DNA of 58,137 nt from JAAXKN01 sp050259615 (GTDB taxonomy: Bacteria; Bacteroidota; Ignavibacteria; Ignavibacteriales; SURF-24), in NCBI GenBank assembly GCA_050259615.1, contig JBLNAZ010000216.1, positions 1 to 58,137 of the forward strand, written 5' to 3'. Positions within the stretch are counted from its first letter, which is position 1, and each line of letters opens with the position of its first letter. Shown in pieces: positions 25,412-33,440 of the stretch. The position numbers and the translations under genes were made by a program. The notes under the pieces are model-generated. The model had not been told where the DNA came from, searched no databases, and saw nothing but the letters and a program-made list of their open reading frames with translations.

Positions 25412-26458
25412 ATGAAAAACATCTTTTTATTATTGTTTATTTCGCTTTTCGTTTTCGGCTGCGGAAAGAAAGAAGAAAATAAGCCGGCCTCCGCTTCGAG
25501 CGATACGTCTTCCGTAATGAAAACAGTCCCTGATGATGCTCCGCCGAAAGATGTGGACCTCATTTACACGCTGAAAAAAGACCAGCACTTGTCTTATAAG
25601 CTTGTAAGTTCTTCTTTACAGACGCAATCGGTTGTATCCGATACCACATTAAAGCAGACTGCCAGGCAGACAGTTTCATACGTCATCGATATGGATGTAA
25701 GAGATGTAGACAATGATAATGTTATGGATATAAAAGCTACGATTAAATGGGCAAAGCTTGACGGCGAGGCTAACGGACAGCAGATATCATATGAATCCGG
25801 AAAACTGAAAGATCCAAAGTCAATTGCCCGCTTCGTTGATTATGAAGCCGTGCTGAATAACCCTTTCTTTTTCAGAATGAGCCCTAAGGGCGAAATTCTT
25901 GAGGTCTACCGCGTGGATAAAATAGTTGACAAGTATCTGGAAATTCAGGGACTCAAGGATTCAGTTAACAATGAGCAGAAGCGCCAGTTCCAGGGCAACA
26001 TTTCTGAAGGTGCCTTAAAACCTCTTATTCAGCAGGTATTCAGGACACTGCCCAAGTCTAAAGTAGCCAAGGATTCAACCTGGCATTTCGATTACCCGAG
26101 CAGAATGGGCGTCTTTGACATTCAGAATATCGCCCAGTATAAACTCCTCAATTTTGAAAAAATGCAAAACAACGATAATAAGCTGGCAGTAATTGAAGCA
26201 GGTCTTCAGATAGTTCCCAAGGGAAAGAATAAAGTAAGCGACAGGGGTGTTGACTATGATTTCAAGAAGCCTGAGGCCGAAGGAAGCGGAAAGATATACT
26301 TTAACGTTTCAAAAGGCTGCGTACAGAATTCAAAGACGTCAACAAAGATGAAAATGTCCGTTACTGTAAAAACTTCGAGAGGCCCGCGCGGACCAATGAA
26401 AGCCGTAAGAAACGACGATATGGAAACAACAAACTCGCTTCAGCTGATAGGATCTTAA
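25412..26458 (+). CDS. lipoprotein, DUF6263-like
   Basis: 348 residues starting with a lipoprotein signal (I-S-L-F-V-F-G-C, Cys17), then a Ser/Asp/Pro linker. The mature part alternates strands, with Y-V-I-D-M-D-V, S-P-K-G-E-I-L-E-V and L-P-K-S-K-V-A-K-D-S-T-W, the general plan of DUF6263 lipoproteins common in Bacteroidota. The C-terminal G-S-G-K-I-Y-F-N-V-S-K-G is also typical. It is probably attached to the outer membrane; the function is unknown. A strong terminator follows. Confidence 0.75.
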   Translation: MKNIFLLLFISLFVFGCGKKEENKPASASSDTSSVMKTVPDDAPPKDVDLIYTLKKDQHLSYKLVSSSLQTQSVVSDTTLKQTARQTVSYVIDMDVRDVDNDNVMDIKATIKWAKLDGEANGQQISYESGKLKDPKSIARFVDYEAVLNNPFFFRMSPKGEILEVYRVDKIVDKYLEIQGLKDSVNNEQKRQFQGNISEGALKPLIQQVFRTLPKSKVAKDSTWHFDYPSRMGVFDIQNIAQYKLLNFEKMQNNDNKLAVIEAGLQIVPKGKNKVSDRGVDYDFKKPEAEGSGKIYFNVSKGCVQNSKTSTKMKMSVTVKTSRGPRGPMKAVRNDDMETTNSLQLIGS

Positions 26459-26508
26459 TATTAACTTCTCTTTTGTGAGCCCTGGCTTTGAACAAGTGAA
26501 TATAAAAC

Positions 26509-26553
26509 AAAGGAACTTACAGCTAGAACGAACTGTAAGTTCCTTTTGTTTTT
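26509..26553. terminator. bidirectional terminator between the lipoprotein and doxX genes
   Basis: Perfect 14-base arms AAAGGAACTTACAG/CTGTAAGTTCCTTT around a ten-base loop, followed by T-rich sequence on the plus strand. It lies between convergent genes. Confidence 0.92.
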
Positions 26554-26569
26554 ACTCCGCTAATTTAAA

Positions 26570-27073
26570 TCAGTTGCTTGCCTGCAGCTCAAATTCATTA
26601 TTTTTACGCTCTGAAGTCCTTTTTGAAAGAATAGAATCCAGGGCAAAGGCTCCCGCCCCTTTGACTGCAATTACCAGTACGATAGCTAAATAAAGGAAGT
26701 GGTATTCAAACCCCTCGCCTTTTGCAGTTCCTCCCCAATTCATAAAAAAACCGTTGTGTATGTGCGCTGTAAAAACGGCAACCACCATTGTTACGGCCAG
26801 ACCCAAAGCAGATACCCTGCTGAACAGGCCCAGAATAAGGAGTACTGCACCTATCGATTCAGCCAGAACGGCAAGTATTGCCAGATATGGCGGAATTCCC
26901 AGATAGGCAGAAAATCCATTCAATGTGGCCTGAAGTCCTGCGCCCCCGAACCAGCCTAAAAGTTTCTGAGCTCCATGCGGTAAAATTGCAATTGCTGCAA
27001 CTACCCTCAAAAATAAAAGTGAATAACTGTTTTCATCTGTTTTAAATAATCTGTTGAATAACCTGGATATCAT
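26570..27073 (-). CDS. DoxX family membrane protein
   Basis: 167 residues with four membrane helices. R-V-V-A-A-I-A-I-L-P-H-G-A-Q-K-L-L-G-W-F-G-G-x-G and the A-E-S-I-G-A-V-L-L-I-L-G-L-F-S-R segment are the DoxX hallmarks. DoxX-type proteins take part in quinone- or thiol-related redox steps at the membrane. AAAGG precedes the ATG. A palindrome 42 bases upstream matches the one ahead of the neighbouring marR gene, so it is very probably the target of that regulator. Confidence 0.92.
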   Translation of the reverse strand: MISRLFNRLFKTDENSYSLLFLRVVAAIAILPHGAQKLLGWFGGAGLQATLNGFSAYLGIPPYLAILAVLAESIGAVLLILGLFSRVSALGLAVTMVVAVFTAHIHNGFFMNWGGTAKGEGFEYHFLYLAIVLVIAVKGAGAFALDSILSKRTSERKNNEFELQASN

Positions 27074-27114
27074 TTATTGAACCTTTCTTCTTGTAATTTA
27101 TGTAATTTTTTTAG

Positions 27115-27126
27115 GTGTTATAACAC
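27115..27126. promoter_or_regulatory. probable MarR operator in front of doxX
   Basis: Perfect palindrome GTGTTATAACAC. The surrounding GTGTTATAACACAC differs at one position from GTGTTATACCACAC in front of marR at 27622-27643. Confidence 0.8.
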
Positions 27127-27144
27127 ACACCATGTTAAATTTTT

Positions 27145-27612
27145 TTATTTGTCCAGACAGTAAATCTTTTCACAAATGGCAGATAGTTTATTTATTTCAT
27201 CTTCCGTCAAAGAATCTTTCAGATATGTATTTAAGGAATCGACTTCCCCTTCCATCTTCTGAATGAGGCTTATCCCCTTCCTTGTAATTTTTGTAATTGA
27301 TAACCTTCTGTCTTCAGGCGAACTCTCTCTCAAAATCAGATCCTGCTTTTCAAGGTTGTCGATAATCCGCGTAACGTCCGGGGCCTGGTCGATCATTCTT
27401 GGTATAATCTCGCAGCGCGGATACCCTTCGGGAGAAACTCCTCTAAGGATCCTAAGGACATTGTACTGCGCGCTTGTAATACCCGACTTTGCGCAGATGT
27501 CGTCCATCCTTTTCTTGATGAAATTGTTTGCCAGAAATAGGTTCAGCAGAGCTTCCTGCTCTTTGCCGCTGAATTTTTCCTGCCTTAATCTTTGCTTTAA
27601 CTTTTCGCCCAT
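27145..27612 (-). CDS. MarR family transcriptional regulator
   Basis: 155 residues from the ATG at 27612. A frame from TTG at 27642 would run through the operator, so I reject it. The winged helix is seen as S-G-I-T-S-A-Q-Y-N-V-L-R-I-L-R, then V-T-R-I-I-D-N-L-E-K-Q-D-L-I and the wing E-D-R-R-L-S-I-T-K-I-T. Cys residues near 47, 68 and at the C-terminal end could sense oxidants or quinones, as in related regulators of DoxX genes. It probably represses itself and doxX through the two matching palindromes. Confidence 0.92.
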   Translation of the reverse strand: MGEKLKQRLRQEKFSGKEQEALLNLFLANNFIKKRMDDICAKSGITSAQYNVLRILRGVSPEGYPRCEIIPRMIDQAPDVTRIIDNLEKQDLILRESSPEDRRLSITKITRKGISLIQKMEGEVDSLNTYLKDSLTEDEINKLSAICEKIYCLDK

Positions 27613-27621
27613 AACTTTTAT

Positions 27622-27643
27622 TTTGTGTGTTATACCACACAAA
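27622..27643. promoter_or_regulatory. probable MarR operator in front of marR
   Basis: Inverted repeat with perfect 8-base arms TTTGTGTG/CACACAAA around TTATAC, ending ten bases before the chosen ATG. It matches the site ahead of doxX. Confidence 0.82.
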
Positions 27644-27863
27644 TATACTGCATTTATATTAAATTGTCAAATCATTATATAAGCTTTATCCCACCGGTTT
27701 TCACAATTTGGTATTTCCCTGGTTTGAATCTTATAGCTATGTGGATTTTTGCTGTTATTTTTATTGTCTGTTTCACTTATTTAAGAATTCACACAATATG
27801 AAAAGATTCCGAATAATTAACAGTTTAGATCACGCCTGAAGGCTGGGACAAGGAAAAGACAAG

Positions 27864-27910
27864 TTAAAAGGGATAGTCCTGTTATAAAACAGAATACTAC
27901 TCCCTTTTAA
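27864..27910. terminator. terminator downstream of the 27930-28421 gene
   Basis: Perfect 10-base outer arms TTAAAAGGGA/TCCCTTTTAA, with inner TAGT/ACTA and CTGTT/AACAG pairings. T-runs flank both sides. The remaining gap up to marR (27644-27863) shows no gene. Confidence 0.82.
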
Positions 27911-27929
27911 TTTTATCTTTCAGATAGAA

Positions 27930-28421
27930 TTAATCGCTGTTTTTCTTACCGAAGAGTTTATAAAGGCCGTAACCCGCAATGGAAAGCCCGATGAGGCCTC
28001 CTGTGGTTTTAAGGACCTTGGAATTGGCGAGATTTTCAAGCTGTACGCCACTTCCCGTCTGTTTTAATTCTTTTTCACTATAAATAGAGTCCATGAATTC
28101 AAGCCTGTCTTTATAGGACTTGAAAGTAATAATAAACTGAGAACCCTCTGTTGTAGGGGTGAATTTAACGGCGCACTTTTCAGGATCTATATCATCAGGT
28201 TCCTCCATATTCTCAAACTCCCATTTCCCCCGAAAAACAGCGTAATTAACGACGCTTTTTTTCTCGCGCGAATATAGGGGATCCTGGAAAACTAACATTT
28301 TCTTCCCCTCATTACTTGTAGTGGTCTGGGGCTGAAAGCTATCCTGATTTTCACCTGCGCTGTTAAGAGAATCTGAATCGCCGCTGTTTTTCTGTTCCAA
28401 CATATCTTTGCTGTCTGGCAC
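27930..28421 (-). CDS. hypothetical protein with C-terminal membrane anchor
   Basis: 163 residues from GTG at 28421, with AAGGAG nine bases upstream. The first 40 residues are Ser/Gln/Asn-rich and disordered-looking. A compact domain follows (V-N-Y-A-V-F-R-G-K-W-E-F-E-N-M, then F-I-I-T-F-K-S-Y-K-D-R). A single helix, G-G-L-I-G-L-S-I-A-G-Y-G-L-Y-K-L, ends the protein before a basic tail. It looks like a cytoplasmic domain tethered to the membrane by its tail. No family is recognised. Confidence 0.65.
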   Translation of the reverse strand: MPDSKDMLEQKNSGDSDSLNSAGENQDSFQPQTTTSNEGKKMLVFQDPLYSREKKSVVNYAVFRGKWEFENMEEPDDIDPEKCAVKFTPTTEGSQFIITFKSYKDRLEFMDSIYSEKELKQTGSGVQLENLANSKVLKTTGGLIGLSIAGYGLYKLFGKKNSD

Positions 28422-28613
28422 TTAAACTGACTCCTTAAATCAAATTATGGATTAATATATTAAATTTACTCAAAGTTACGCGTTAAGTAAAACCTAAAAT
28501 CAATATCAATTAAAATTTATAAATTAAATAATAATAAAGTAAAAACATGAAGAATACTGATAAAAATAAGAGGTTTAAATTATGGACAAATGTAAAAAAG
28601 AGTACAATTAAAG

Positions 28614-28652
28614 CAAAGGCAGAAAGTAATCAGATACTTTCTGCCCTTTTTT
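28614..28652. terminator. terminator for the small minus-strand operon
   Basis: Perfect 11-base arms GGCAGAAAGTA/TACTTTCTGCC around a six-base loop. It has T-rich flanks on both strands: six T on the plus side, and TTTGCTTT on the minus side 35 bases beyond the 35-codon gene. Confidence 0.8.
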
Positions 28653-28686
28653 CACCGGAGGTGAAGGTCTGTAAAATCATCTATAT

Positions 28687-28794
28687 TCACATTATCGGGT
28701 ATTCATCCTCAAAGGTATTCTTTCCGATAATGTAGAAAACCGTTAAACCAACTGCAATCAGAACGAACAAAGAAACTATAATAATTAGCCACAT
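28687..28794 (-). CDS. small membrane protein, 35 residues
   Basis: Reads M-W-L-I-I-I-V-S-L-F-V-L-I-A-V-G-L-T-V-F then Y-I-I-G-K-N-T-F-E-D-E-Y-P-I-M: one membrane helix and a short acidic tail. AAAGGA lies nine bases before the ATG, inside the end of the gene just upstream. A terminator follows at 28652-28614. The layout resembles small accessory subunits of respiratory complexes or transporters (CcoS and CydX are of this size), but no family match is clear. The combination of ribosome site, neighbour and terminator makes a real gene likely. Confidence 0.55.
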   Translation of the reverse strand: MWLIIIVSLFVLIAVGLTVFYIIGKNTFEDEYPIM

Positions 28795-28800
28795 GATACG

Positions 28801-28935
28801 TTATCCTTTCATGTTTACCTGTCCTTTAGAGACCCAAAAGCCGTAGCTGGAAGAATCGCATTTTAAATAACGGCATTTCAGGAAATTGCCCGGGCAAATG
28901 GATATAATTAAACTGAGTAAATTACCTTGGGCCAT
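28801..28935 (-). CDS. small Cys-containing protein, 44 residues
   Basis: Reads M-A-Q-G-N-L-L-S-L-I-I-S-I-C-P-G-N-F-L-K-C then R-Y-L-K-C-D-S-S-S-Y-G-F-W-V-S-K-G-Q-V-N-M-K-G. Three Cys (C14, C21, C26) and a hydrophobic start are visible. AGGAG lies about twelve bases before the ATG. Its TAA is six bases before the ATG of the 35-codon membrane protein. It could be a metal-binding mini-protein or a chance frame; the tight coupling favours the former. Confidence 0.4.
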   Translation of the reverse strand: MAQGNLLSLIISICPGNFLKCRYLKCDSSSYGFWVSKGQVNMKG

Positions 28936-29217
28936 GATTTATAATAACTCCTGAGAATATGGCATTCAATCCCATTTTTAAGCCTGCGATGGACACGGAA
29001 ATGACTTGCTTCATCACCAGATTGTGACGTAGTTTACCCCTGTTATATATTCTTCAAAAAGCGGGTTATTTAAAGAAATTTTCAGCCGATTTTTATAGCA
29101 TCTTACCTGAAATTTCGTATCTTAAAATAAGATACAAACTCTTTGTACTCTGGTTAATGTTCGTATCATCTTTGTTCTTTTAAATACAGATTGAATAATT
29201 AACAGCGAGGGGAGTAG
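28936..29217. promoter_or_regulatory. regulatory region upstream of the sigma factor, with a 19-base palindrome
   Basis: A perfect dyad GTATCTTA-AAA-TAAGATAC at 29117-29135 lies 82 bases before the sigma-factor start and is the only strong symmetric element. GAGGGGAG precedes the ATG. The rest of the stretch has no gene I can support. Confidence 0.6.
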
Positions 29218-30078
29218 ATGAAGATAAGAAGACAGTATGCCCTACACAGAGACCACTCTCTCGACACCTATCTAAAGGAAATTGGTAAAGCAAAACTTAT
29301 CTCCTCAGAGGAAGAATTACAGCTTGTCTTGAGGATAAAGAATGGTGATAAGGATGCAATTGACGCACTTATAAAATCGCACTTGAGATTTGTAGTCAGC
29401 GTAGCCAAGCAGTATCAAAACCAAGGCCTGTCCCTGCCTGATCTGATCAGTGAGGGTAACCTGGGCTTGATCAAAGCCGTAGAAAGGTTCGATGAGACCC
29501 GCGGATTCAAATTCATTTCTTATGCTGTATGGTGGATCAGACAATCAATACAGCAGGCCATTTCAGAACAGGCCAGGATAGTAAGACTTCCGGCCAACAG
29601 GATTGGCGACCTGAATAAGGTCTTAAAGACCGCCAATTCAATGGAGCAGAAAATGGAGCGCAAGCCGAGCATCTCGGAGCTGGCGAACGAACTGAACATG
29701 CATGTGGAGGATATTGACAGCATTATGGAAAATTCCGGACGCTACGTTTCACTCGATATGCCAGTCTTCCAGGATGACATGAATAACAGCAGTCTCATGG
29801 ACACAATTCCCCTCGAAGGGGATGCCCTGCCTGATTTTTCTATTATGAAGGAATCGCTCAAAAAGGACCTGCGTCTTGCATTAAAAGGCCTTTCTGAAAG
29901 AGAAGCATTGATAGTTAAATGCTATTACGGAATTGACCGCGATACGCCTCTTACACTTGAGGAGATCGGAGACATGCTGGGCCTCACAAGAGAAAGAATA
30001 AGACAGATTAAAGATAAGGCGATCAGAAAACTGAAAATCAGATCCAACAGCGCTTCAATAAGGATGTATTTGGGTTGA
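29218..30078 (+). CDS. RNA polymerase primary-type sigma factor (RpoD/SigA group)
   Basis: 286 residues, the compact form seen in Bacteroidota relatives, without the large region 1.1. Visible are region 1.2 (S-L-D-T-Y-L-K-E-I-G), 2.1-2.4 (H-L-R-F-V-V-S-V-A-K-Q-Y, G-L-I-K-A-V-E-R-F-D, F-I-S-Y-A-V-W-W-I-R-Q-S-I), region 3, and 4.2 (L-T-L-E-E-I-G-D-M-L-G-L-T-R-E-R-I-R-Q-I). It directs transcription from housekeeping-type promoters. It may be the main sigma factor or a close paralogue; the basic R-R-Q-Y-A-L-H-R-D-H start is somewhat unusual. A 19-base palindrome upstream suggests specific control. Confidence 0.93.
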   Translation: MKIRRQYALHRDHSLDTYLKEIGKAKLISSEEELQLVLRIKNGDKDAIDALIKSHLRFVVSVAKQYQNQGLSLPDLISEGNLGLIKAVERFDETRGFKFISYAVWWIRQSIQQAISEQARIVRLPANRIGDLNKVLKTANSMEQKMERKPSISELANELNMHVEDIDSIMENSGRYVSLDMPVFQDDMNNSSLMDTIPLEGDALPDFSIMKESLKKDLRLALKGLSEREALIVKCYYGIDRDTPLTLEEIGDMLGLTRERIRQIKDKAIRKLKIRSNSASIRMYLG

Positions 30079-30086
30079 TCTGAATG

Positions 30087-30131
30087 AAGGCAAAAGTAAA
30101 GTGTGTATTTCACTTTTACTTTTGCCTTTTT
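30087..30131. terminator. terminator between the sigma factor and yihY genes
   Basis: Long stem AAGGCAAAAGTAA-AGTG paired with CACTTTTACTTTTGCCTT (one bulge) followed by T residues. It lies between convergent genes. Confidence 0.9.
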
Positions 30132-30139
30132 CATTATCT

Positions 30140-31096
30140 TTAACTTGCTTTTGCTCTTATGTCACCCGATGTATTGTCTTTCTTTACATCCTCCGGCTTC
30201 TCTTCGGTGGTCTCCGTATGCAGTTTTACAGCATGCGCCGAAGGCTGAATGCCCGCACCCCACCGGGCTGCATATACGTAAGTTAAAATTGCCCCGATAA
30301 AAAGTATTTGCGAAGAGTAATAGATCCATACCAGGAGCACAGCAAGCGATCCTGCTGCCCCGTAGGTTGAACTGATGGTGCTGCTGCCAAGATAAAGACC
30401 AATCAGATACTTCCCGGCCTGGAAGAGTATGGCGGTTACGAAGGCTCCGAAACGTACCTCTTTCCATGTCAGCTCCACATCAGGAAGAACTTTATAAATC
30501 ATTGCAAAAAGTGCAAATATGACCCCTAGTGTAATAACAATATTTATTATCTGCAGTACAAAGACGGGGATAAAACCTAGATTGGTCATGAAGGAATTAA
30601 GAGCCGAAAGTGCCGCACTGATTAATAGCGATACCAAAAGCAGAAATCCCATTGCAACAACAAGAGCAAAGGAAACAAGCCTCGTCTTAAGAAAACCCCA
30701 GATAGCGTTTGAAGGGACAGGTTTAACTTTCCAGATAATATTAAGTGAATCCTGAAGCTCAATGAATACTGCCGTGGCACCTATTATTAGTGTCACTAAA
30801 CCAAGAATTGTAGCCAGAATTCCCGAAGATGTATTTGAACTTTTCTGAATTGCCGTCTGCATCAGTTCTGCACCCTGGGCACCTACAAGTCCACGCAGTT
30901 CTTCATATATTCTGCCCGATGCAGCATCGGATCCAAAAACAAGTCCTGCCACAGCTATTGCTATTACCAGCAGCGGGGCCAGAGAAAAAACAGTATAGTA
31001 TGCCAGCGCTGCCCCAAGTTTTGGAGTTTTATTGTCGCCGTATTCATCCACAACCTGTTTTATAACGTCCCAGGTCCCCTTGAAATTTACTTTCAT
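30140..31096 (-). CDS. YihY/virulence factor BrkB family membrane protein
   Basis: 318 residues from the ATG at 31096, chosen over 31114 because the AGGTAGG site fits only the inner start. Six membrane segments. A-A-L-A-Y-Y-T-V-F-S-L-A-P-L-L-V-I-A-I near residues 26-44 and Y-G-A-A-G-S-L-A-V-L-L-V-W-I-Y-Y-S-S-Q-I near 240 are the family signatures. The C-terminus is a polar, charged tail. These inner-membrane proteins have no settled function (once annotated as RNase BN; transport has been suggested). Confidence 0.93.
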   Translation of the reverse strand: MKVNFKGTWDVIKQVVDEYGDNKTPKLGAALAYYTVFSLAPLLVIAIAVAGLVFGSDAASGRIYEELRGLVGAQGAELMQTAIQKSSNTSSGILATILGLVTLIIGATAVFIELQDSLNIIWKVKPVPSNAIWGFLKTRLVSFALVVAMGFLLLVSLLISAALSALNSFMTNLGFIPVFVLQIINIVITLGVIFALFAMIYKVLPDVELTWKEVRFGAFVTAILFQAGKYLIGLYLGSSTISSTYGAAGSLAVLLVWIYYSSQILFIGAILTYVYAARWGAGIQPSAHAVKLHTETTEEKPEDVKKDNTSGDIRAKAS

Positions 31097-31269
31097 ATCT
31101 AACCTACCTTCCATAAAAATAACTAAGCACTTATTAAATTATTACGGAATAAGGGTAAATATTTCAAGGCAGGAAGAAATGTCAGAGAAAAGTGTTTAAA
31201 ACAGCCGCTTAAGACTCTGTTTTTTGCAGCAGGTTCATCAGGAATAATAAATAATTTACAATTAACACC

Positions 31270-32619
31270 TTAAACAGATACTTTGATCCAGTTGCCTTTA
31301 CTGAATTTCAGATAAACTATTATAGTATAGCTAAGCACATATAAAGGAAGCGCTCCCCATGCCCCCAGGAGTCCCAATTTCAAATAGACTCCAAAGAAGT
31401 ATGAAAGGGGGAGGAAAAGTATCCAGCTCGTAAGTACTTCTGAAAACATAACAAAAAGGGTTTTTCCCGCGGCCTGAAGAGTATTAGCAAGAACAATTCC
31501 AGCAGCATAAAATATCTGGGCAAAACCTGCAATTCTTAAGGCCGGGACGGCTGCTTCAACTACTCTAACTTCAGTAGTTAGAAGATGAAGTATTATTCTT
31601 GGAGCCAATAAGAAAAAAGCGCCTATCAGCAATGTGTAATATGTAGCAAGTTTTGAGGTTTCCATGGCATATGCGCGTGCCAGATTGAGCTTTTTAGAAC
31701 CCAGGTTGTTGCCTACCAGCGTCTGGGCTGCAATTCCAAAGCCAAAGCATGGAAGAAGAGAAATAAATAGTGAAGAAATAACCAGTTGAGTTGCTGCCTG
31801 CTGTATTGTGCCAATAAGTCCGGTTATGGCAACAAAGCTTAGGAATGCTACCAGTATAAATACATTCTGGAGTGAAACCGGCAGAGATATTTTGTAAATG
31901 GATTTTACAATTCCCAGGTCAAATTTGAAATTATGAAAATAATTAAATTTCCTCCTGTATTTCGGATAAAAACTAACGCACATGTAAAATAGGACTTCAC
32001 AAATTGTTGCAAGCGTTGAGCCCAGGCCTGAACCAGCCACACCCATCCGCGGCAGTCCCAGGTTGCCGAAAATAAGGAAATAATTAAAAACAATATTCAA
32101 AAGATTAACCAGGATTCCCGAGACCATAAATACTTTGGTCTTCCCTATACCGAAGAAAAATCCTCTGTAAGCAACTGTTACAAGAAAGAATGGAATTCCC
32201 ATAAACCTGTAGAAAAGGAACTGCCCGGCATAGTTACCAACCTGACTGTCAGCAGCAAAGAAATGAGCAATTGTATAGGCGGAGGAAACTCCTATAAATC
32301 CAATAACTATTCCAACGACAAAAGTAAGTATAAGTGAGCTGTTAAGCACCTTGCCGCAGCCTTCATCGTCCCCTGCTCCGAACCTTCGGGCCACAAGAAC
32401 GTGAGTACCCGTAGAAAGACTGGAAAAGAAGCTGATTAAAGCCCATGTAGCCAATACCCCTAAGCCCATTGCAGCCAGAGCATATTCCGCCTCATTAAGC
32501 CTGCCCACCATGGATGTGTCAACCAGTGAAACAATCATCTGTGTAGAAAGCCCCGCAATTGCCGGCAGAGCCATTTTAAGAATATATTTCTTAACGCTGA
32601 TATTATGTCCATTTTTCAT
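31270..32619 (-). CDS. MATE family efflux transporter
   Basis: 449 residues with twelve membrane segments. A-L-P-A-I-A-G-L-S-T-Q-M-I-V-S-L-V-D-T-S-M-V-G is the usual first-helix region, and the mid-protein Q-N-V-F-I and the G-F-G-I-A-A-Q-T-L-V-G-N-N-L-G segment are typical of the DinF/NorM group. It exports organic cations or drugs against a sodium or proton gradient. It stands alone on the minus strand; the LexA-like regulator is divergent, 175 bases away, and could control it. Confidence 0.94.
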   Translation of the reverse strand: MKNGHNISVKKYILKMALPAIAGLSTQMIVSLVDTSMVGRLNEAEYALAAMGLGVLATWALISFFSSLSTGTHVLVARRFGAGDDEGCGKVLNSSLILTFVVGIVIGFIGVSSAYTIAHFFAADSQVGNYAGQFLFYRFMGIPFFLVTVAYRGFFFGIGKTKVFMVSGILVNLLNIVFNYFLIFGNLGLPRMGVAGSGLGSTLATICEVLFYMCVSFYPKYRRKFNYFHNFKFDLGIVKSIYKISLPVSLQNVFILVAFLSFVAITGLIGTIQQAATQLVISSLFISLLPCFGFGIAAQTLVGNNLGSKKLNLARAYAMETSKLATYYTLLIGAFFLLAPRIILHLLTTEVRVVEAAVPALRIAGFAQIFYAAGIVLANTLQAAGKTLFVMFSEVLTSWILFLPLSYFFGVYLKLGLLGAWGALPLYVLSYTIIVYLKFSKGNWIKVSV

Positions 32620-32794
32620 AGGCTAAAAGATAGGAAAAGGACGGGGTAAATGAAATCAAAAATTATTATTTATCACCCCAAATTTAGGTCGGAAATTTAA
32701 ACATAGACATGTTTTTCAGGCCACTGCCAGAACTCACATAACTTGCTTTTCATATTTTAGTGTTATAAGTTTAATTAACAATTTATTAAACATT

Positions 32795-33433
32795 ATGAAC
32801 TGGCAGAATTTCATCCTTCGACTGGAAAAGGAATTCAGGATAAGCGGAGCTGGACTGGAGAAGAAAACTTCAATCAGCAGAAGCGTCATCTATAGCCTCA
32901 AAAAGGGCTCCACTCTAAGACCACGTCAGACTACCATAAAAAAGCTCGAAGAAGCCCTTGATATTAAAATAGACGATTCGGACCTAAACAGAGTCAGATA
33001 CACACAGAATATCTCTCATAAAAATCTGGAACTCTTCAGAATTGAAGGCAATGAATTCCCGCTCGTCAGTGAAATCCTCCCCGGCCAGGATATTTTCCAC
33101 CCGCAGAATATCATCGGTACGATCAGGCTTCCTTACACCCGCAAGACAGACTGTTTTGCCATTATGGTGCCTGAAAGCGGAATGGACGGCGTTTTAAGGA
33201 AGGGCGATAAAATACTTATTGATATCGCATCGGAATATACAAACGGATCAATTGTGGCCTGCAGACTGAAATCTTCAAAACAGTTTATAAGATACTACCG
33301 CAGGCTCCCGGACGGGTGGGTTCAGTTCTATACATCTGATTTTAACGAGGAACCGCTCACGGTCAGGCAGTCGGAAATTGAAGCTATTTACCGCGTGGTT
33401 TTCTTAATCAAGTATTTCTCTGTTGAAAACTGA
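32795..33433 (+). CDS. LexA/CI-like (S24) regulator lacking the Ser-Lys dyad
   Basis: 212 residues. The N-terminal helix-turn-helix region spans about 10-60 (E-K-K-T-S-I-S-R-S-V-I-Y-S-L-K-K-G). The C-terminal part follows the S24 fold: V-P-E-S-G-M-D-G-V-L-R-K-G-D-K-I-L-I-D near residue 125. The family pattern V-x-G-D-S-M-x-P has the catalytic Ser replaced by Gly129, and the region holding the catalytic Lys reads Q-F-I-R-Y-Y-R-R (Arg165). It therefore probably dimerises through this domain but cannot self-cleave. It lies divergent to the MATE gene. The target genes are unknown. Confidence 0.82.
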   Translation: MNWQNFILRLEKEFRISGAGLEKKTSISRSVIYSLKKGSTLRPRQTTIKKLEEALDIKIDDSDLNRVRYTQNISHKNLELFRIEGNEFPLVSEILPGQDIFHPQNIIGTIRLPYTRKTDCFAIMVPESGMDGVLRKGDKILIDIASEYTNGSIVACRLKSSKQFIRYYRRLPDGWVQFYTSDFNEEPLTVRQSEIEAIYRVVFLIKYFSVEN

Positions 33434-33440
33434 AATGGAT

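Noticed and set aside
28547..28735. 62-codon plus-strand frame
   Set aside because: Runs straight through a perfect terminator hairpin; the minus-strand micro-operon explains the region better.
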